Shown one piece after another: positions 1-12,520 of a stretch of DNA of 64,000 nt (the stretch's first letter is position 1; each line of letters starts with the position of its first letter). The translations under genes were made by a program, and so were the position numbers. Under the pieces are notes generated by a model. The model saw nothing but the letters and a program-made list of their open reading frames with translations. It had not been told where the DNA came from and did no database searches. The stretch comes from Brachionus koreanus (lineage: Eukaryota; Rotifera; Eurotatoria; Ploima; Brachionidae), in assembly GCA_016987375.1 (NCBI GenBank), contig PJRA01000263.1, forward strand, positions 1,542,540-1,606,539. Direction: 5' to 3'.

Positions 1-1003
1 GACTTTATTGGTTAGTAATATGTATTTAATCAAGAAATTGAAAAAATAAATTTTTGATAACAAAGGAGAATCTTAATTTATAAAAATTTGAGTAAAACTT
101 TTGCCCTTGGACTTGGCCTTGGCTAAACACTTGTGACTTTTAAACAACTCTGCTAAGTTACCAAAAAAATCTTAAATAATTGTGGTTGGGTTCTCATTAG
201 TAATTACTAAACTTGCTTTTATCTCAAAACATATTTTCTAGTCGTAATTTCATAATTTAAAGTTTCATCATCATGACAATCAAAGTAAATTTTATCATTA
301 TTATTTTCACCTGTAAGGACTTACACTAATTTAGAAAACATAAAGAAAAATTCAAATATATTAAAGTTTTTCATTCTTCCCTTTACATATTTAAAGTCAT
401 ATTTGGCTTTTCTTGTTGTTTTAAAAACAAAAATGGAAGGTGTTGTGTCAAAAATAGACTCTAAATGCTGGGAATTGTTGGAATAATTTAATAAATGTGA
501 CATTCTACAATTGATTAATCTGTAAAATATATTTTAAACAATAAAGGTCATTTGGAAAACATGTATAAAAAATGGCGCTAATGAAATATAATAATTGGAA
601 AAGCAAATAAGGAACCGTGTAAATAAAAACCATTTTGTCATATCTAAATTATGATCATGACTTTTAATTAATTTCAGATTATATTTTTTTTTCAATTTAT
701 ACAAATCAATAAAATAAAGTTACATTTTTCATTTTAAAATTTGAATAAAAATGCAACTTGTTGTTAACGACACAGTTGAATGGTTTAAACTATTATAAAT
801 GTAAACATAAAAGTTAGTTTTTAATTTTTATTTAAAATATATATTTGTGAAAAAGCGATAAAAAAATAAAATAAACACGACATTTATAAAATTTGAAATT
901 TAAAAAAGCAAAGTGAGAATAATTTTTTAAATGGTCAAAAAATAATTTTTTTTCTATTATTTGAAATTAGTCAAAATACAATAAAAAAAACAAAGTAATT
1001 AAA
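1..1003. other. AT-rich flank without recognised gene
   Basis: No open frame here has recognisable domains or codon use above the AT-rich background. The part next to position 1003 would contain the 3' untranslated region of the nanos gene read leftwards; a minus-strand poly(A) signal cannot be assigned with confidence. Confidence 0.5.
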
Positions 1004-1528
1004 TTAATTTCTTGATTGCATCAAAATCGTGTTTCTCTTTTGAGTCTTGAATTTCTTGCAATAAGTAATTGTGTGAGCATTTTCACCTGATTGACCACAA
1101 GCTGGACATATATATTCTTTCAATAATGGACATGTTACTCTACCTTGAATATTTTTGATTGAATGTGACTTGTAAATGTGTTCTGGCTCACCATTTGTTT
1201 TGCAAAATGTACAAATAATTTGTTTGCTTGGATTTCTCTCCAAAATACGAGCACTTTTGATAGCATATTTTTCAAAATCAAATTTTATTATTTCTGATGG
1301 TCTCACTCTTCCTTGAATTATTGAATTTTCATGTGAAGATGAACTAATCGAATTTGTTGACGGTGATTTACAAGAGTCTAAAGATGAATTTGGTGATACT
1401 GAACAAGATCCACTCATTTTTCTTATTTGATCATATTTTTTAAATGCATGAGAATCTTGACTTTTTATTATTGAATCGACAAATTGTTGCAAACCAAAGA
1501 CCAATTGATTTTTGTTAATAATTTCCAT
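1004..1528 (-). CDS. nanos: Nanos-type zinc finger protein, copy 1
   Basis: Single-exon gene for a 174-residue protein. Nanos proteins act with Pumilio in the cytoplasm to repress translation and maintain the germ line. The C-terminal third carries the family's paired CCHC fingers: a first finger starting CTFCKTNGEPEH and a second with CPACGQSGENAHT ending in YC. The N-terminal part is Ser/Asn-rich and low complexity, as is usual for the family. The start is the first ATG, and the frame closes just after the finger (last residues SRN). An almost identical copy lies at 26144-26668; the two proteins differ only at the last residue, and the one other coding change I noticed (1166) is silent. The duplicated block continues about 230 bases upstream of the ATG but stops at the stop codon, so the 3' flanks are unrelated. 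Family assignment is strong; which copy is ancestral cannot be told. Confidence 0.93.
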   Translation of the reverse strand: MEIINKNQLVFGLQQFVDSIIKSQDSHAFKKYDQIRKMSGSCSVSPNSSLDSCKSPSTNSISSSSHENSIIQGRVRPSEIIKFDFEKYAIKSARILERNPSKQIICTFCKTNGEPEHIYKSHSIKNIQGRVTCPLLKEYICPACGQSGENAHTITYCKKFKTQKRNTILMQSRN

Positions 1529-1760
1529 TTTTTAACTTGATTATTCAGATTGCTCAATTGTTTTTTAGAATGATTAATTTTTAAATTGATTTCGATGCTC
1601 TTTGCACATGATTTCCAAGAGTATAAATACTCAGTCAATTAATTAGAATAGAACAGATAATAATAAGGTGTGAATTTTATGCGTACTCTAGATTTTGAAA
1701 TATCAAAGAATTTATTTTTCTTTTAACTACAGGAAATGTGAGTTTTGATTTTCGCTTAAA
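1014..1760. repeat. Segmental duplication unit A (nanos plus upstream region)
   Basis: This block of about 745 bases matches 26154-26900 in the same orientation with only about ten differences by eye. It contains the whole nanos coding sequence and about 230 bases upstream. Homology ends at the stop codon on one side and in the GAAATGT-containing stretch near 1735-1760 on the other. No terminal inverted repeats or target-site duplications are obvious at the edges. Confidence 0.9.
1619..1632 (-). promoter_or_regulatory. Possible TATA-like core promoter of nanos copy 1
   Basis: A near-palindromic GAGTATAAATACTC lies about 90 bases upstream of the nanos ATG and is conserved at 26759-26772 upstream of copy 2. 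A TATA element here would leave a 5' leader of roughly 60-70 bases. The TATAAATA orientation is better on the plus strand than on the gene's strand, so this is tentative. Confidence 0.3.
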
Positions 1761-2260
1761 AAAAGCCTTTGTTGAAATCTTTTTTTTGCAAAACATTTCG
1801 AAATAATTCAAAGATTTATTTTTAAAAAATTAACATTTTATCAAGCAAGCATTTATCTATTCATATTTTACTCAAAAATAAAAAGTTTTAATAATTAAAT
1901 TGTGTCTTTAACAACAAGTTCTTTATTCAATTTTTAAATTTAGAATTTAATAAAATCTGAAATCAATTATTGATATCACAATCATAATTGAATAATTGTT
2001 ATACAAGCAGAGCTCTCTTTCATATTAAAATTTGAATGGTATGGATGGCTAATTTTATTGAACCCTAAATCCTTTACTAAATAAATAATCGTTTTCTAAT
2101 TTCAAGTTAATTCAATTGATACCATGCCATTTTTCTAAACTAGTTTCTTTTTAATTTGGGATGTAAATTTGTCTCTTAGCTGAAATATATATGGAAATAA
2201 AATATCAAAAATTAATACTGAATTTTTATCACTTCCCAATTTAGGCTAAATCTATTGAAA

Positions 2261-2536
2261 ATGCATCACCAATTTTTGATTGCATCTTTATTAGTACTTA
2301 CTGTTAGTCTGAATTGTAAGGCTGATACTAGCATAAGTGTTGATATAACAAAACCAATATCTTCAACAAGGTCAACATCGCTAATTACAAAACAAGCTTC
2401 TGAATCCAAAACAACAAAAACAAAAGTTGATTCATCTAAAACTCTCAGCAATTCGTCATCAAGCTTAAGATTAAATAGTTTCGCTCATGTTTTACCAATA
2501 TTTTATTTTATTTTTGCTATTAAAAAAATGATTTGA
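2261..2536 (+). CDS. Small secreted or GPI-anchored Ser/Thr-rich protein
   Basis: A 91-residue open frame. Residues 1-22 look like a cleavable signal peptide (basic start, hydrophobic FLIASLLVLTV core, small residues before the cut). The middle is rich in Ser, Thr and Lys, and the last 15 residues are hydrophobic (VLPIFYFIFAI) followed by KKMI. This layout fits a small mucin-like GPI-anchored surface protein or a very short membrane protein. The ATG at 2261 is the first in frame; an acceptor-like TTTAG sits just upstream, so an unseen 5' exon is possible. An AATAAA lies shortly after the stop. No homologous family is recognised. Confidence 0.5.
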   Translation: MHHQFLIASLLVLTVSLNCKADTSISVDITKPISSTRSTSLITKQASESKTTKTKVDSSKTLSNSSSSLRLNSFAHVLPIFYFIFAIKKMI

Positions 2537-2684
2537 TTATTAAAACATAAATAAATATTTATATTGTCTTACATTTAAAAAATTTTTTTCAGCTAATTTC
2601 AATTAAAAGGTTTAATTTTAATGAAAAATAGATAAATTAATCTCGGCGTGTTGATTTTAATCACTTAAATTGCCAAAGTAAAAT

Positions 2685-2865
2685 TTTTGTTCAAATTTCA
2701 TTTTTCAAAAATGATCTAAATATTTAAAATGTGCAATTAAATATCAGTGTATTTTAAGAAACTCCAGACCTTTTTATAAGGCTTAAAATTAAAAATTCCA
2801 AAATCTGCGATGAAATTTAATTTCGCATTTTAAATATATTGATCATTTTAATACTCAAAAAATCT
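2685..2865. repeat. Fold-back repeat, TTTGGCAAAGTAAAA family, copy 1
   Basis: The left arm starts TTGCCAAAGTAAAATTTTTG and continues through ATGATCTAAATATTTAAAATG. The right side (about 2808-2852) carries its inverse, with GAAATTTAATTTCGCATTTT. The same arm occurs at 48903-49150, where both ends are intact, and in weaker form near 34315-34500. The outer part of the right arm is lost here. Confidence 0.55.
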
Positions 2866-4388
2866 GTGAAAATTAAAATCCTATTAAATTCACATTCTTC
2901 ATAGCAAAACTTATCAAATTAATTTTTAATTTATTTTATTACATTCAATATCTTAAATTTCGATTTCAATCACTTTTGTTTGAATTCAACAAAAAATGAA
3001 CATACAATTGAGAATTTTTTGTGCATTAGAAAATTAAAAAGCAATAATATTCGTTAGGAATATAAAGAAAAATAATATACAATATTGGTAATATAAATGA
3101 TGCAATTAGAAATTTAGATAAAAAAAAAACGGTTTTGTGAAATTTAGTACAATAGAACAGAACAAAATCCGAAAAATTCTTTTAGTTTTTTTATTAAAAG
3201 TCAAAAACAAGTTCTGTAAATGCAACTTGGTGCAATATTCAAAGTTGGATATTATCACCAAACTGGTAAAACTCTGCAAATTTAGCATAATTTAAATTTG
3301 GTAAAATTTGGCTGAAATGCATTTTGAAGAAATTTTACATATCATTAGCAAACTTTGACTTTTGTTGCAACTAACTTTGTTTCACTTACAGAACTAACTA
3401 AAAGTCTTAAGGAAAAAAATTATAAGCTGTAAGCTATAAGCGTTAATTTTTGTCCTATTTTTTTATTTTGTACCAAGTTTAACAAAACCAAAATAACAAA
3501 TAGTCATTATTCTCTAATGCTGCATTTTTGGAGGTATTGTCAATAAGACTATTAGAAACAAGTGTAGTTTAATCTTAAATTAAATTGTCAATCCCATTAA
3601 ATGGAAAAAATAAAAAAATTGATTCCGAAACTAAGGTTTTCTTTATGTGAGCCTCTATTTACCCGGACTTTTATGAACTTTATATACTTTATATCATATT
3701 AAATTATCTATTTCAATAACTTATTCGTTCAATTCTCTTATTCATTTTATTGATCATTACAATGATTGACATTTATGTACTTTGTGTACTTCATGCCAAA
3801 TTTAACCATACATTTCTATAACTCATTCTTGGCAAACATAATCCCAACCCCTGTTTTACTCTCGTCTGTTAAAAAAACACTCAATTTGTCTTACCAGGTC
3901 TTTCGCTCAGTAAAACAATGGTTAATTTAGTGGTTAGGTTTATTTAACTTGTTCTTTCATTAATCAATTTTTCTAAAACAAAACAAATCATTATATTTTC
4001 TAGATTTTTAATTTTGCTTTATTTCATTTTTTTGTCATCTTATTATTAATGACTTTAATAATAATAATAATAAAATAAGTTACAACTAGCTAGCAAGCTA
4101 GACTTGCGAAGATAGAAAACAGTAGGATCCCATCTAGGTAACTGTATTAAATATACTATGATTGGAGCAAGGTCACTTCCCTAAATCTACCTTCATCACA
4201 TTGAAGATTGTTTTTTATTATGTCACTTTTCCCTCGTGTCGATTCTACCGATTCTACTTTAAATTCCTTTTATCACCAAAAAATCTCACTTTTCTAAAAA
4301 CACTTTTATTTAACAAAATTACTACTTGCAAACAAAATAACTAGTTGAATGTAAAATTACTTCTTTAATATAGACTGATTTAAAAAAA

Positions 4389-4574
4389 ATGATTGATCTC
4401 GAAGAGACATTTAATGATTCACCAATCGAAGATAAGAGTTTATCTTCTAAAGAAATAGGCATTGACATTGACAATCAAACCAACAACTTCAACTCTTGTA
4501 ATCGACCAAACAGACCAAAAAGAATTTACCGGGGCGTTGAATTTTATTTAGCAATTACAATGAGCCCGTCATAA
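4389..4574 (+). CDS. Possible small hypothetical protein
   Basis: An ATG-initiated frame of 61 codons, acidic at the start with a short basic Arg/Pro/Lys patch in the middle. It has no signal peptide, membrane segment or recognisable motif. It could be an exon of an unseen gene or chance. It is listed only because its composition is less AT-biased than the surrounding random frames. Confidence 0.15.
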   Translation: MIDLEETFNDSPIEDKSLSSKEIGIDIDNQTNNFNSCNRPNRPKRIYRGVEFYLAITMSPS

Positions 4575-5434
4575 GTATTGAAAAATGGATTCACCAAAAA
4601 ACTCACAGCACTAAAAATGGAATAAAAGAATATTATAAATGATTAATTAATTCTAATTTAGTTTTTATTAAAAAAAATTTTTTCTTTATTAAAAAGTATT
4701 TTTATAAAAAAAATCATTTTAATTTTACTTAAGTATTTTTAGACAAAAAGTATTCTAATATCACAAGAACATTTTTAGAATGCAATGAGAAATTTTAGAA
4801 AAATGTGGATTTTTGGTGAAAGAAAAATTCTAAACCATTATTAATTTGGTCTATTTAATGGTTTACCATTTAAAGTAAATGAAGGAATCTTTTTTTTACC
4901 AAATAATAAAATATCTAAATTCAAATTATGTGGTTTCAAGCTATTTTTCTACAAATAATACAGACTTATTAAAAATAGACACAAAAAATGTCCTTTATAT
5001 GTTTTTATTCTTAATTTATTTTTATTTTTTATTACTACATCATTCATGAGGTGTTTACTGAAATAAATCATAATAATAATAAAGAATAAAATACATTAAA
5101 GTCTAAGTTAGTACAAGATCTCAATTTATTCAATAATCAAAAACAGGAAGGAGAATATTGCATGAAGTAAATGAAAGATTCATACAGGAATTTTGATGGC
5201 GTCATTAGTTGAATTACTAACAGAATTTAAAAATTTCTATTTTAATTTTTATTTATTTAAGAAAAAAAATATGGATCTAAAAAATTTTGTTACAAAAAAT
5301 TAATTTTTTCTCAAAATTAAAGCTTTTACTTTTTAGAAATTAGAAATATAATAAAACTAATTGCATTTTGGCAATTTTTTTTCAGTTTCAATCTATCATT
5401 TTTGTATTCAATTTGATTTAATAACTTTGTTCGG

Positions 5435-6463
5435 CTATAATTTGGCACACAGTTCATGTTCAGCGTTTAAAGAACACCTTTTTGCCAATCTTCCTCGATA
5501 AATTTTAAAATTGTGTCTATATACTTTATTGTATTTAAAAAATATGAATATTTTAGAAATTATAAGCAAGCGTAGGCCAGCATTTCCAATTAAACATAGC
5601 GTATTATCAATGAAGTAATTGCTTGTCTGGAACAGCTCGTGCAAACCATAGTACAAAGCATATGGAATTGTTCCAAACGAATAATTAAAAGCTATTAAAA
5701 TAACCATTTGTGTGACATTCTTTTTGGCTCTGTTTTCTACTTTTTCTTTGGGACTCCAATTTTGTCTTCCTTCCAGATTAATATTAGAGCTAAACTCAGA
5801 TACCTTGATAAGATTTTTCTCTTTAAGATATTCTTTAAATCTTATTACTGTGAATAGATTTACAATTAAGAGGATAAATGAGCCGATAAAAAGACGGATA
5901 GTAGACAAAAAAATGGGGATTATTCGTCCTGGTTCGGAATGGCCGAATTTAGTGTACACTGTTTGATATCCATATTTGTCTGAGTATTCAATTTTTTTAA
6001 GACATAAGACTGGGGAATAAAACACTAAAGAAACAATTGAAATTGCAAGCATTACTCTTAGGGGTTTATAATTCTGCAAAGTCTTGCGTTTAGAAATCAA
6101 AAAATATCGCTGAACAGTAATGAAAACTTCCATTATGATGTTGTAAATTGCCAAACAACTGGTCAAATAGTCATCTAGAACTATTTGATATACCATTTTA
6201 GCAAAACTAAAACCATTCATTTGGTCACATGGAGTGCCACAAGCTATCATAGCATAAAAGGAAATGATTAGCATGTACAAAAAGTCAACTACAGATGAGA
6301 CTAAATAGTATTTGTAAACATTATCTTTTAGTCTTAACTTAACGAAAACTAGTATATTTATGAGTGAAGTAAATATTCCAATTAAGGCTAGTCCAGCAAA
6401 TATTAATTCATCAATATTTAAATGTGTCCTTTTAGTTGTTGATGTTGAATTTAGAAAACTCAT
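5435..6463 (-). CDS. Rhodopsin-like G protein-coupled receptor (orphan)
   Basis: Intronless gene for a 342-residue seven-helix receptor at the cell surface. Approximate helices: TM1 20-43, TM2 50-74, TM3 96-122, TM4 135-155, TM5 181-208, TM6 250-274, TM7 286-309. TM2 carries a conserved-type Asp (SSVVD). The usual DRY at the end of TM3 is VQRY (117-120), keeping the Arg. TM6 ends with the Pro-containing TIPYALYYG, and TM7 lacks a clear NPxxY, having SKIFIFF instead. Asn residues near the start (NSTS) may be glycosylated. The pattern is that of the divergent peptide-type family A receptors expanded in small lophotrochozoans; the ligand cannot be inferred. An ATG follows an AT-rich leader, and no introns are needed. 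Confidence 0.8.
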   Translation of the reverse strand: MSFLNSTSTTKRTHLNIDELIFAGLALIGIFTSLINILVFVKLRLKDNVYKYYLVSSVVDFLYMLIISFYAMIACGTPCDQMNGFSFAKMVYQIVLDDYLTSCLAIYNIIMEVFITVQRYFLISKRKTLQNYKPLRVMLAISIVSLVFYSPVLCLKKIEYSDKYGYQTVYTKFGHSEPGRIIPIFLSTIRLFIGSFILLIVNLFTVIRFKEYLKEKNLIKVSEFSSNINLEGRQNWSPKEKVENRAKKNVTQMVILIAFNYSFGTIPYALYYGLHELFQTSNYFIDNTLCLIGNAGLRLLIISKIFIFFKYNKVYRHNFKIYRGRLAKRCSLNAEHELCAKL

Positions 6464-9404
6464 TTTTTCACTTAGAAATTTTAAAATCTAATTAGATATT
6501 GAATAATTTTAACTTTCTTTTATCATCATCGCCAAAATGAACACTTCAATATTCAAATTAGGTTAACGAAAAATTGACTCAATTTTTTTAAAACTATCTA
6601 AAAATAAAGATTAAATAAGAATATTAAAATATTTTTAAAAAATATTAAACATTTTTACACTACGTAGAATAAATGGATTAATTATTAGACCAACAAAAAA
6701 TTTTAATTATAAACTTTTAGCTGATTTGAAAAAAAACTAAATAAAAATTAATTTGATAAAGTTATCAATAGGCTAAATTTTATTAGAGAATAGTTAAAAA
6801 CCCAATAAAATGTTTAAAAAGATAAGATTGAAAATTTACGGTGCCTATTATTTTTAATTTTTAAATAAATTTAATTTATAGCATATGACAAAAATAGTTT
6901 TAATCAAATTTTTTTTGATAAAAAAAAATTAATTTTATTGAGATTTTTAAGTGTAATTTTTTTGTCTTGAAGTTACATTTTGTGATAGGACATTTTTCTT
7001 TTTCTAAATTTTAAAAATAAAATTCTTAAAACTCAATTTAATGGATGATGCTGCTTTATATGGCAATTCAAAAATTCATTTAAAAAATGCTTGAAAATAA
7101 CATTATCATTGAATTTAAATGTTTCGATAACATACATTTGGTTAATATATATTTTATTGATTACATCTGTCTTAAAATTAGAAGCGATCAAAATAATATT
7201 AGTTACCAGGATAGAGTTAAATATTATATTTCTTTAAAACATGGGATGAAAAAATCTTGAAGAGGAAGCGAAAAACTATTCCTTACTTTAGCTTTTAGCT
7301 AAGGTGTAAATTCTTAATTCCTTTTTATTTCAAAAATTTTATTATTTTTTCTTTCAATTTTTAGATTTTATCTCTTCTTAATTAAAATAATTTTTTTTGA
7401 TGCAATTATCAAAAATTTGATTAAAAAAAATTTAAAACCTTAATTAGTTTTCATCTAATTAAATAATAATATCGAAAAAATTTCTCAAAATTTCATCAAA
7501 AAAAATAGGGCAAAACATCTAAGAAATCTTAGATTTCTTAACTTAATTGATGACAAATTTTATTTCTGGTAATCGTTCAGAAACTACATTTTTCATTACA
7601 AAAATGATTCTTATATTTATTTTTTGGGTCTTTGATTATTTATTCGCAAGTCTTAGTAGATATTAGAATGCAAAAAAATTTTTTGAAAATTCGACCAAAC
7701 ACACAGCATCACCTTTTTATCAAAGCATCCTCTTTTACACGACTGACTGACTGAGCTGGTTTAGATGGGTCTAACCATTAATTTATGTTAACATTATTCG
7801 CAAATAGATCCATTTCTCATTACTTTTGATTCTTACACTTACGCATAAGTGACAATCCACCTCATGTTAAAATTGGCCTCTTTGAGGATGCATAAAAATG
7901 CGCATTTAATGTTTGGTAGCAATGTTAAAATTCGAAAAACATTTAAAAAGAATTAAAAATTGAAAATTATAAATTAGATTAGTGGCAATTAAAAACTATT
8001 TTTTATTTATTTCTAATTATTTTATTTAATTTTTATGTTTTTTTGTAAACCTAATTATTTAACCCGCACCATAACTTAAAAATTTGAACTTTTTTTCCAC
8101 TAATTTAATTTATTATTTTAAATTTTTAATGCGGGGTCAAGCTCAAGTTATTGGGTATAAAAATTGTCATTGGGATTTCCTAGAACTAGATGCAAAATTA
8201 AAAAAAAAGAGGTAATGTTTTACTTTTTTTGGGGTAAAAATTGATATTTTTTAAACTATTTTAAAAAAACTTGAGTTTTCTAGGAAATTTAATAAAATAT
8301 AAATTTAATTTAATTAGACCTTTAATTGCAGCATAAATTGTAAGCTTAACATATACAAAATCAAAGTATAGTTATTTTAAAAGATATTACAAGAGTTTCA
8401 AAACCCAAAAGATTTAATTAGAGATTTAAATGCTTAAGAGTGAAACAAACTTAGAGCATTTTATTAGGATGATGATTCAGTTCATGTCTTAAAAAAGCTG
8501 ATTACTGATATTTTGTGAGAAGTGTGGTCAATTGTTACCGATCTGAAACTGAAATGCTTGAAACAAAAAATTTTCTATTGTAACTTAAAAAGAAATAAAT
8601 TGTATAAAATCATCTACTATTAATTCTGGTTTTAAATATGAAGCAATACTGAAAATTAAAACCAATTCTAAATATTTAAAATTTTTTCATTTAATGCAAA
8701 ACAATTGAATGAATTTACGTAATTAAAATACGTAAAAAAAATACATGTCGCCAAAAAAATAAAGACATGTCTTTTTACATCGAACTGATTAAAATAAAAT
8801 TTAAGTAACTTAAGTAACTTTTTTTTTATTTTAAAAAATAGCTGCATTCATAACTATATGTATTCTTATGGATTTAATTCTCTTTGGACTGAATTTGAAC
8901 AAATACTTTTTTTTATTTCATTTTTTTTTTAAACTAATGTCGGAACTTTAGTAACAAAATTTAAATAAATCTAAAAAAAAAATCAATAAATTAATTGAAT
9001 AAATCTTAGAAATATCGATTTCAGATATATTTCTTAATTGATTATCATTTTTTTAGGTAATTTAAAAATTTCAAAAGAATCATCACAACCAAGTTTAAAA
9101 AAAAGCTAAAAAAGCTTACTTTTTTAAATATTTTTTTTCTAAAAAATCATATGATTTAAAGGAAAATGTCGTAGAAAAATCACGTATTATGAACAAATAA
9201 TTAAAAAATTTAATTGATATGTAATTAAAAAAAATGTCACGTTTTCTGAGAAACGCGTTAATTAAAAAAAGTAGATATTTGTATTTTTTTTATTAAATAA
9301 CTAATTTTTTTAGTAGAATTATTTTCATCTTCACAAAAAGTTTTCCTTTAACTAAATTTAAGAATAAAATAGCATTACCCTAAATAAATAATAATTAATA
9401 TTTT
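6464..9404. other. Intergenic, no gene seen
   Basis: About 2.9 kb of AT-rich sequence. The only recognisable item is a mariner fragment at 7690-7795. There is also a small perfect hairpin near 7520-7545 (TAAGAAATC, then its inverse). Confidence 0.5.
7690..7795 (-). mobile_element. Mariner transposase fragment
   Basis: About 100 bases match 21820-21930 almost base for base (shared blocks CAGCATCAC, TTTTTATCAAA, GACTGACTGAGCTG and GGGTCTAACCATT). In the longer copy this stretch leads directly into sequence translating as the middle of a mariner transposase, so this is a short orphan piece of the same family. It is not open and has no ends. Confidence 0.6.
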
Positions 9405-10806
<1,402 letters not shown>

Positions 10807-11005
10807 TTTTTTTTCTAAAACTTTTTGATAATCAAAAAAATTAAAAATTTTAACAAAAAAAAATAGATATTTTCACTCTAGTTGGAGTTTTTAAGCCCCA
10901 ATCAACATAAAAGATAAACAATGCTTACGAAATGATAATTTTATTACGATTTACAAATTATTTATAATTTTGATTTGCAAAAAAAAAATTATACTGGAGA
11001 ATAAT

Positions 11006-12520
11006 TTAGAAATAGTGAGAAAATTTTTTAGTATAGAAAAATTCTTTATAGACAAATTTGACCATTTTGGCTACAAATAAAAATAAATAAAACACAGTTA
11101 CAATATAATCGACAAAAGAGTTTAAATCAAGTCTGGTAAATGAAAAGCCATTGTTCAAGTGCTGCATTTTAAATGGAGAGACCTGTTCAATCAAGTTCAT
11201 GTTGTGATGAACTGTTTGATTTATTAAAGTGTCCAAAAGAAAAACGGCCATTATTAGCCATGGAGTGAACAAAAATTTTGCATAATTATAGCCAAAGAAT
11301 AATTCGACAATAAAATAAACTATGAGTTTAATTAAAAGGACCGTAAATACTACTATGTGAGCGGTTTCTTTTGATACGCCAAATGAGCTGACCAAGCATA
11401 AATTTAACATTAAGAGAAAAACTACAAAAGACCATGTTGCATACAAAAAAATGCCATTTTGAACCAACAAACGAATCAACCAGGCATCCTTTGATCTTAA
11501 AAACATAAATTTATAGTTGTTTAAGACCAAGCCTAAAAAATTTTTATTAATTCTTGAAAAGAAATTTCTACTTTTTGATAAAATAAAGCAAAAATTTTGT
11601 TAAATTAAAAAAGTTCTTTTAATGAAAATTAATAAAAAAAAAAAAAAAATTACTTTTCTGTGTAATACATTTCTCGTTGATAATCCGACAATTTAAACAA
11701 AGAAACAGATGCAGAAACGTACAAACCGATCACTGTGAGAAAAGAGTACACACTTGCAAACTTTTTTGTTTTAATTCATAAATGCTTACGGTAATAGATT
11801 GATAAAAAAAAATTTTACAATGAACAATCCATGGCTCCAGCAAAAAAGAGAAAAAATATACAATAAATTCGAGATTGAAAAGTTTATATAAACAAGCCAA
11901 TGCATCACAGGAGGATATTTGTACAAGTAATCGGATGAAGACTTGCGAAAGATGGTTGTCATTCCGTACACAATCCATGCTAACTTAATTTTTTAAATTA
12001 ATTTGAAATGATAATTTCATTTTTGCTAATTAATGAGTACTTGGTAAGCAAAAATCAAGACCCAAAGGTACATGACAAACTTAGAGGGTGCCAATTTGGA
12101 ATCAAACTCGTACAATATGCTGGCATCAGTAGGAAATTGAAAATTTTTTATGCCTAAAAAAATAGTTTAGTTTTGAATTTTGAAATTTTTTAAAGTCAAA
12201 AGCGGTGCTAAGCTACACGAAATCTAAAAAACTAACTCACTTTTAATCTATTTAAAAAAAAACAAAAAACAAAATTTTTTTAATTTTTCTTTTTAAATTA
12301 AGTAAATTACCAAATAAGCTGGTTCCAGTGGCAAACATAATGTTGGCAACCAGTGAGGCCAAATAGGTTAGTGCTGAAAAACCGATTAATCCGAGCATTG
12401 AAAAACTGTGTTCATAACTTAATTTTTTATAAATTAATAAAGCTACTTATTAAGTTTTAAATTTTTTTACTGCTCATCCATCGAAACTGATAAAGACTGA
12501 GACCAGTGTTGGGCAGTCAT
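11006..12520 (-). CDS. Multipass membrane protein of an uncharacterised family
   Basis: Six exons (12471-12520, 12311-12405, 12041-12153, 11790-11983, 11654-11752, 11006-11495) join in frame with GT-AG introns to give 346 residues. The product is mostly hydrophobic and should span the membrane roughly nine or ten times. Landmarks are SKLAPSKFVMYLWVLIFAYQ in exon 3, LYKYPPVMHWLVYINF in exon 4, and DAWLIRLLVQNG followed by FLYATW in exon 6. The WL-R-LVQNG...YATW pattern recalls a group of uncharacterised invertebrate membrane proteins distantly like TspO/MBR in layout, but I cannot name a function. The ATG in exon 1 (start MTAQHWSQS) is supported because every downstream junction keeps frame; an upstream exon is possible. 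The gene lies 199 bases upstream of GOT1 on the same strand. Confidence 0.75.

Larger units (their letters stand above)
2537..5434. other. Intergenic, repeats only
   Basis: No convincing gene. It holds a fold-back repeat (2685-2865), a short (TAA)n tract near 4055-4080 and a 61-codon frame at 4389-4574 without recognisable domain. The rest is AT-rich sequence with frequent stops. Confidence 0.5.

Noticed and set aside
7518..7546. Small palindrome TAAGAAATC...GATTTCTTA
   Set aside because: Short hairpins of this size are expected by chance in AT-rich sequence and it has no context.
8080..8160. Apparent inverted repeat around ACCCGCACC and GCGGGGTC
   Set aside because: Only a few bases pair without gaps; too imperfect to call.
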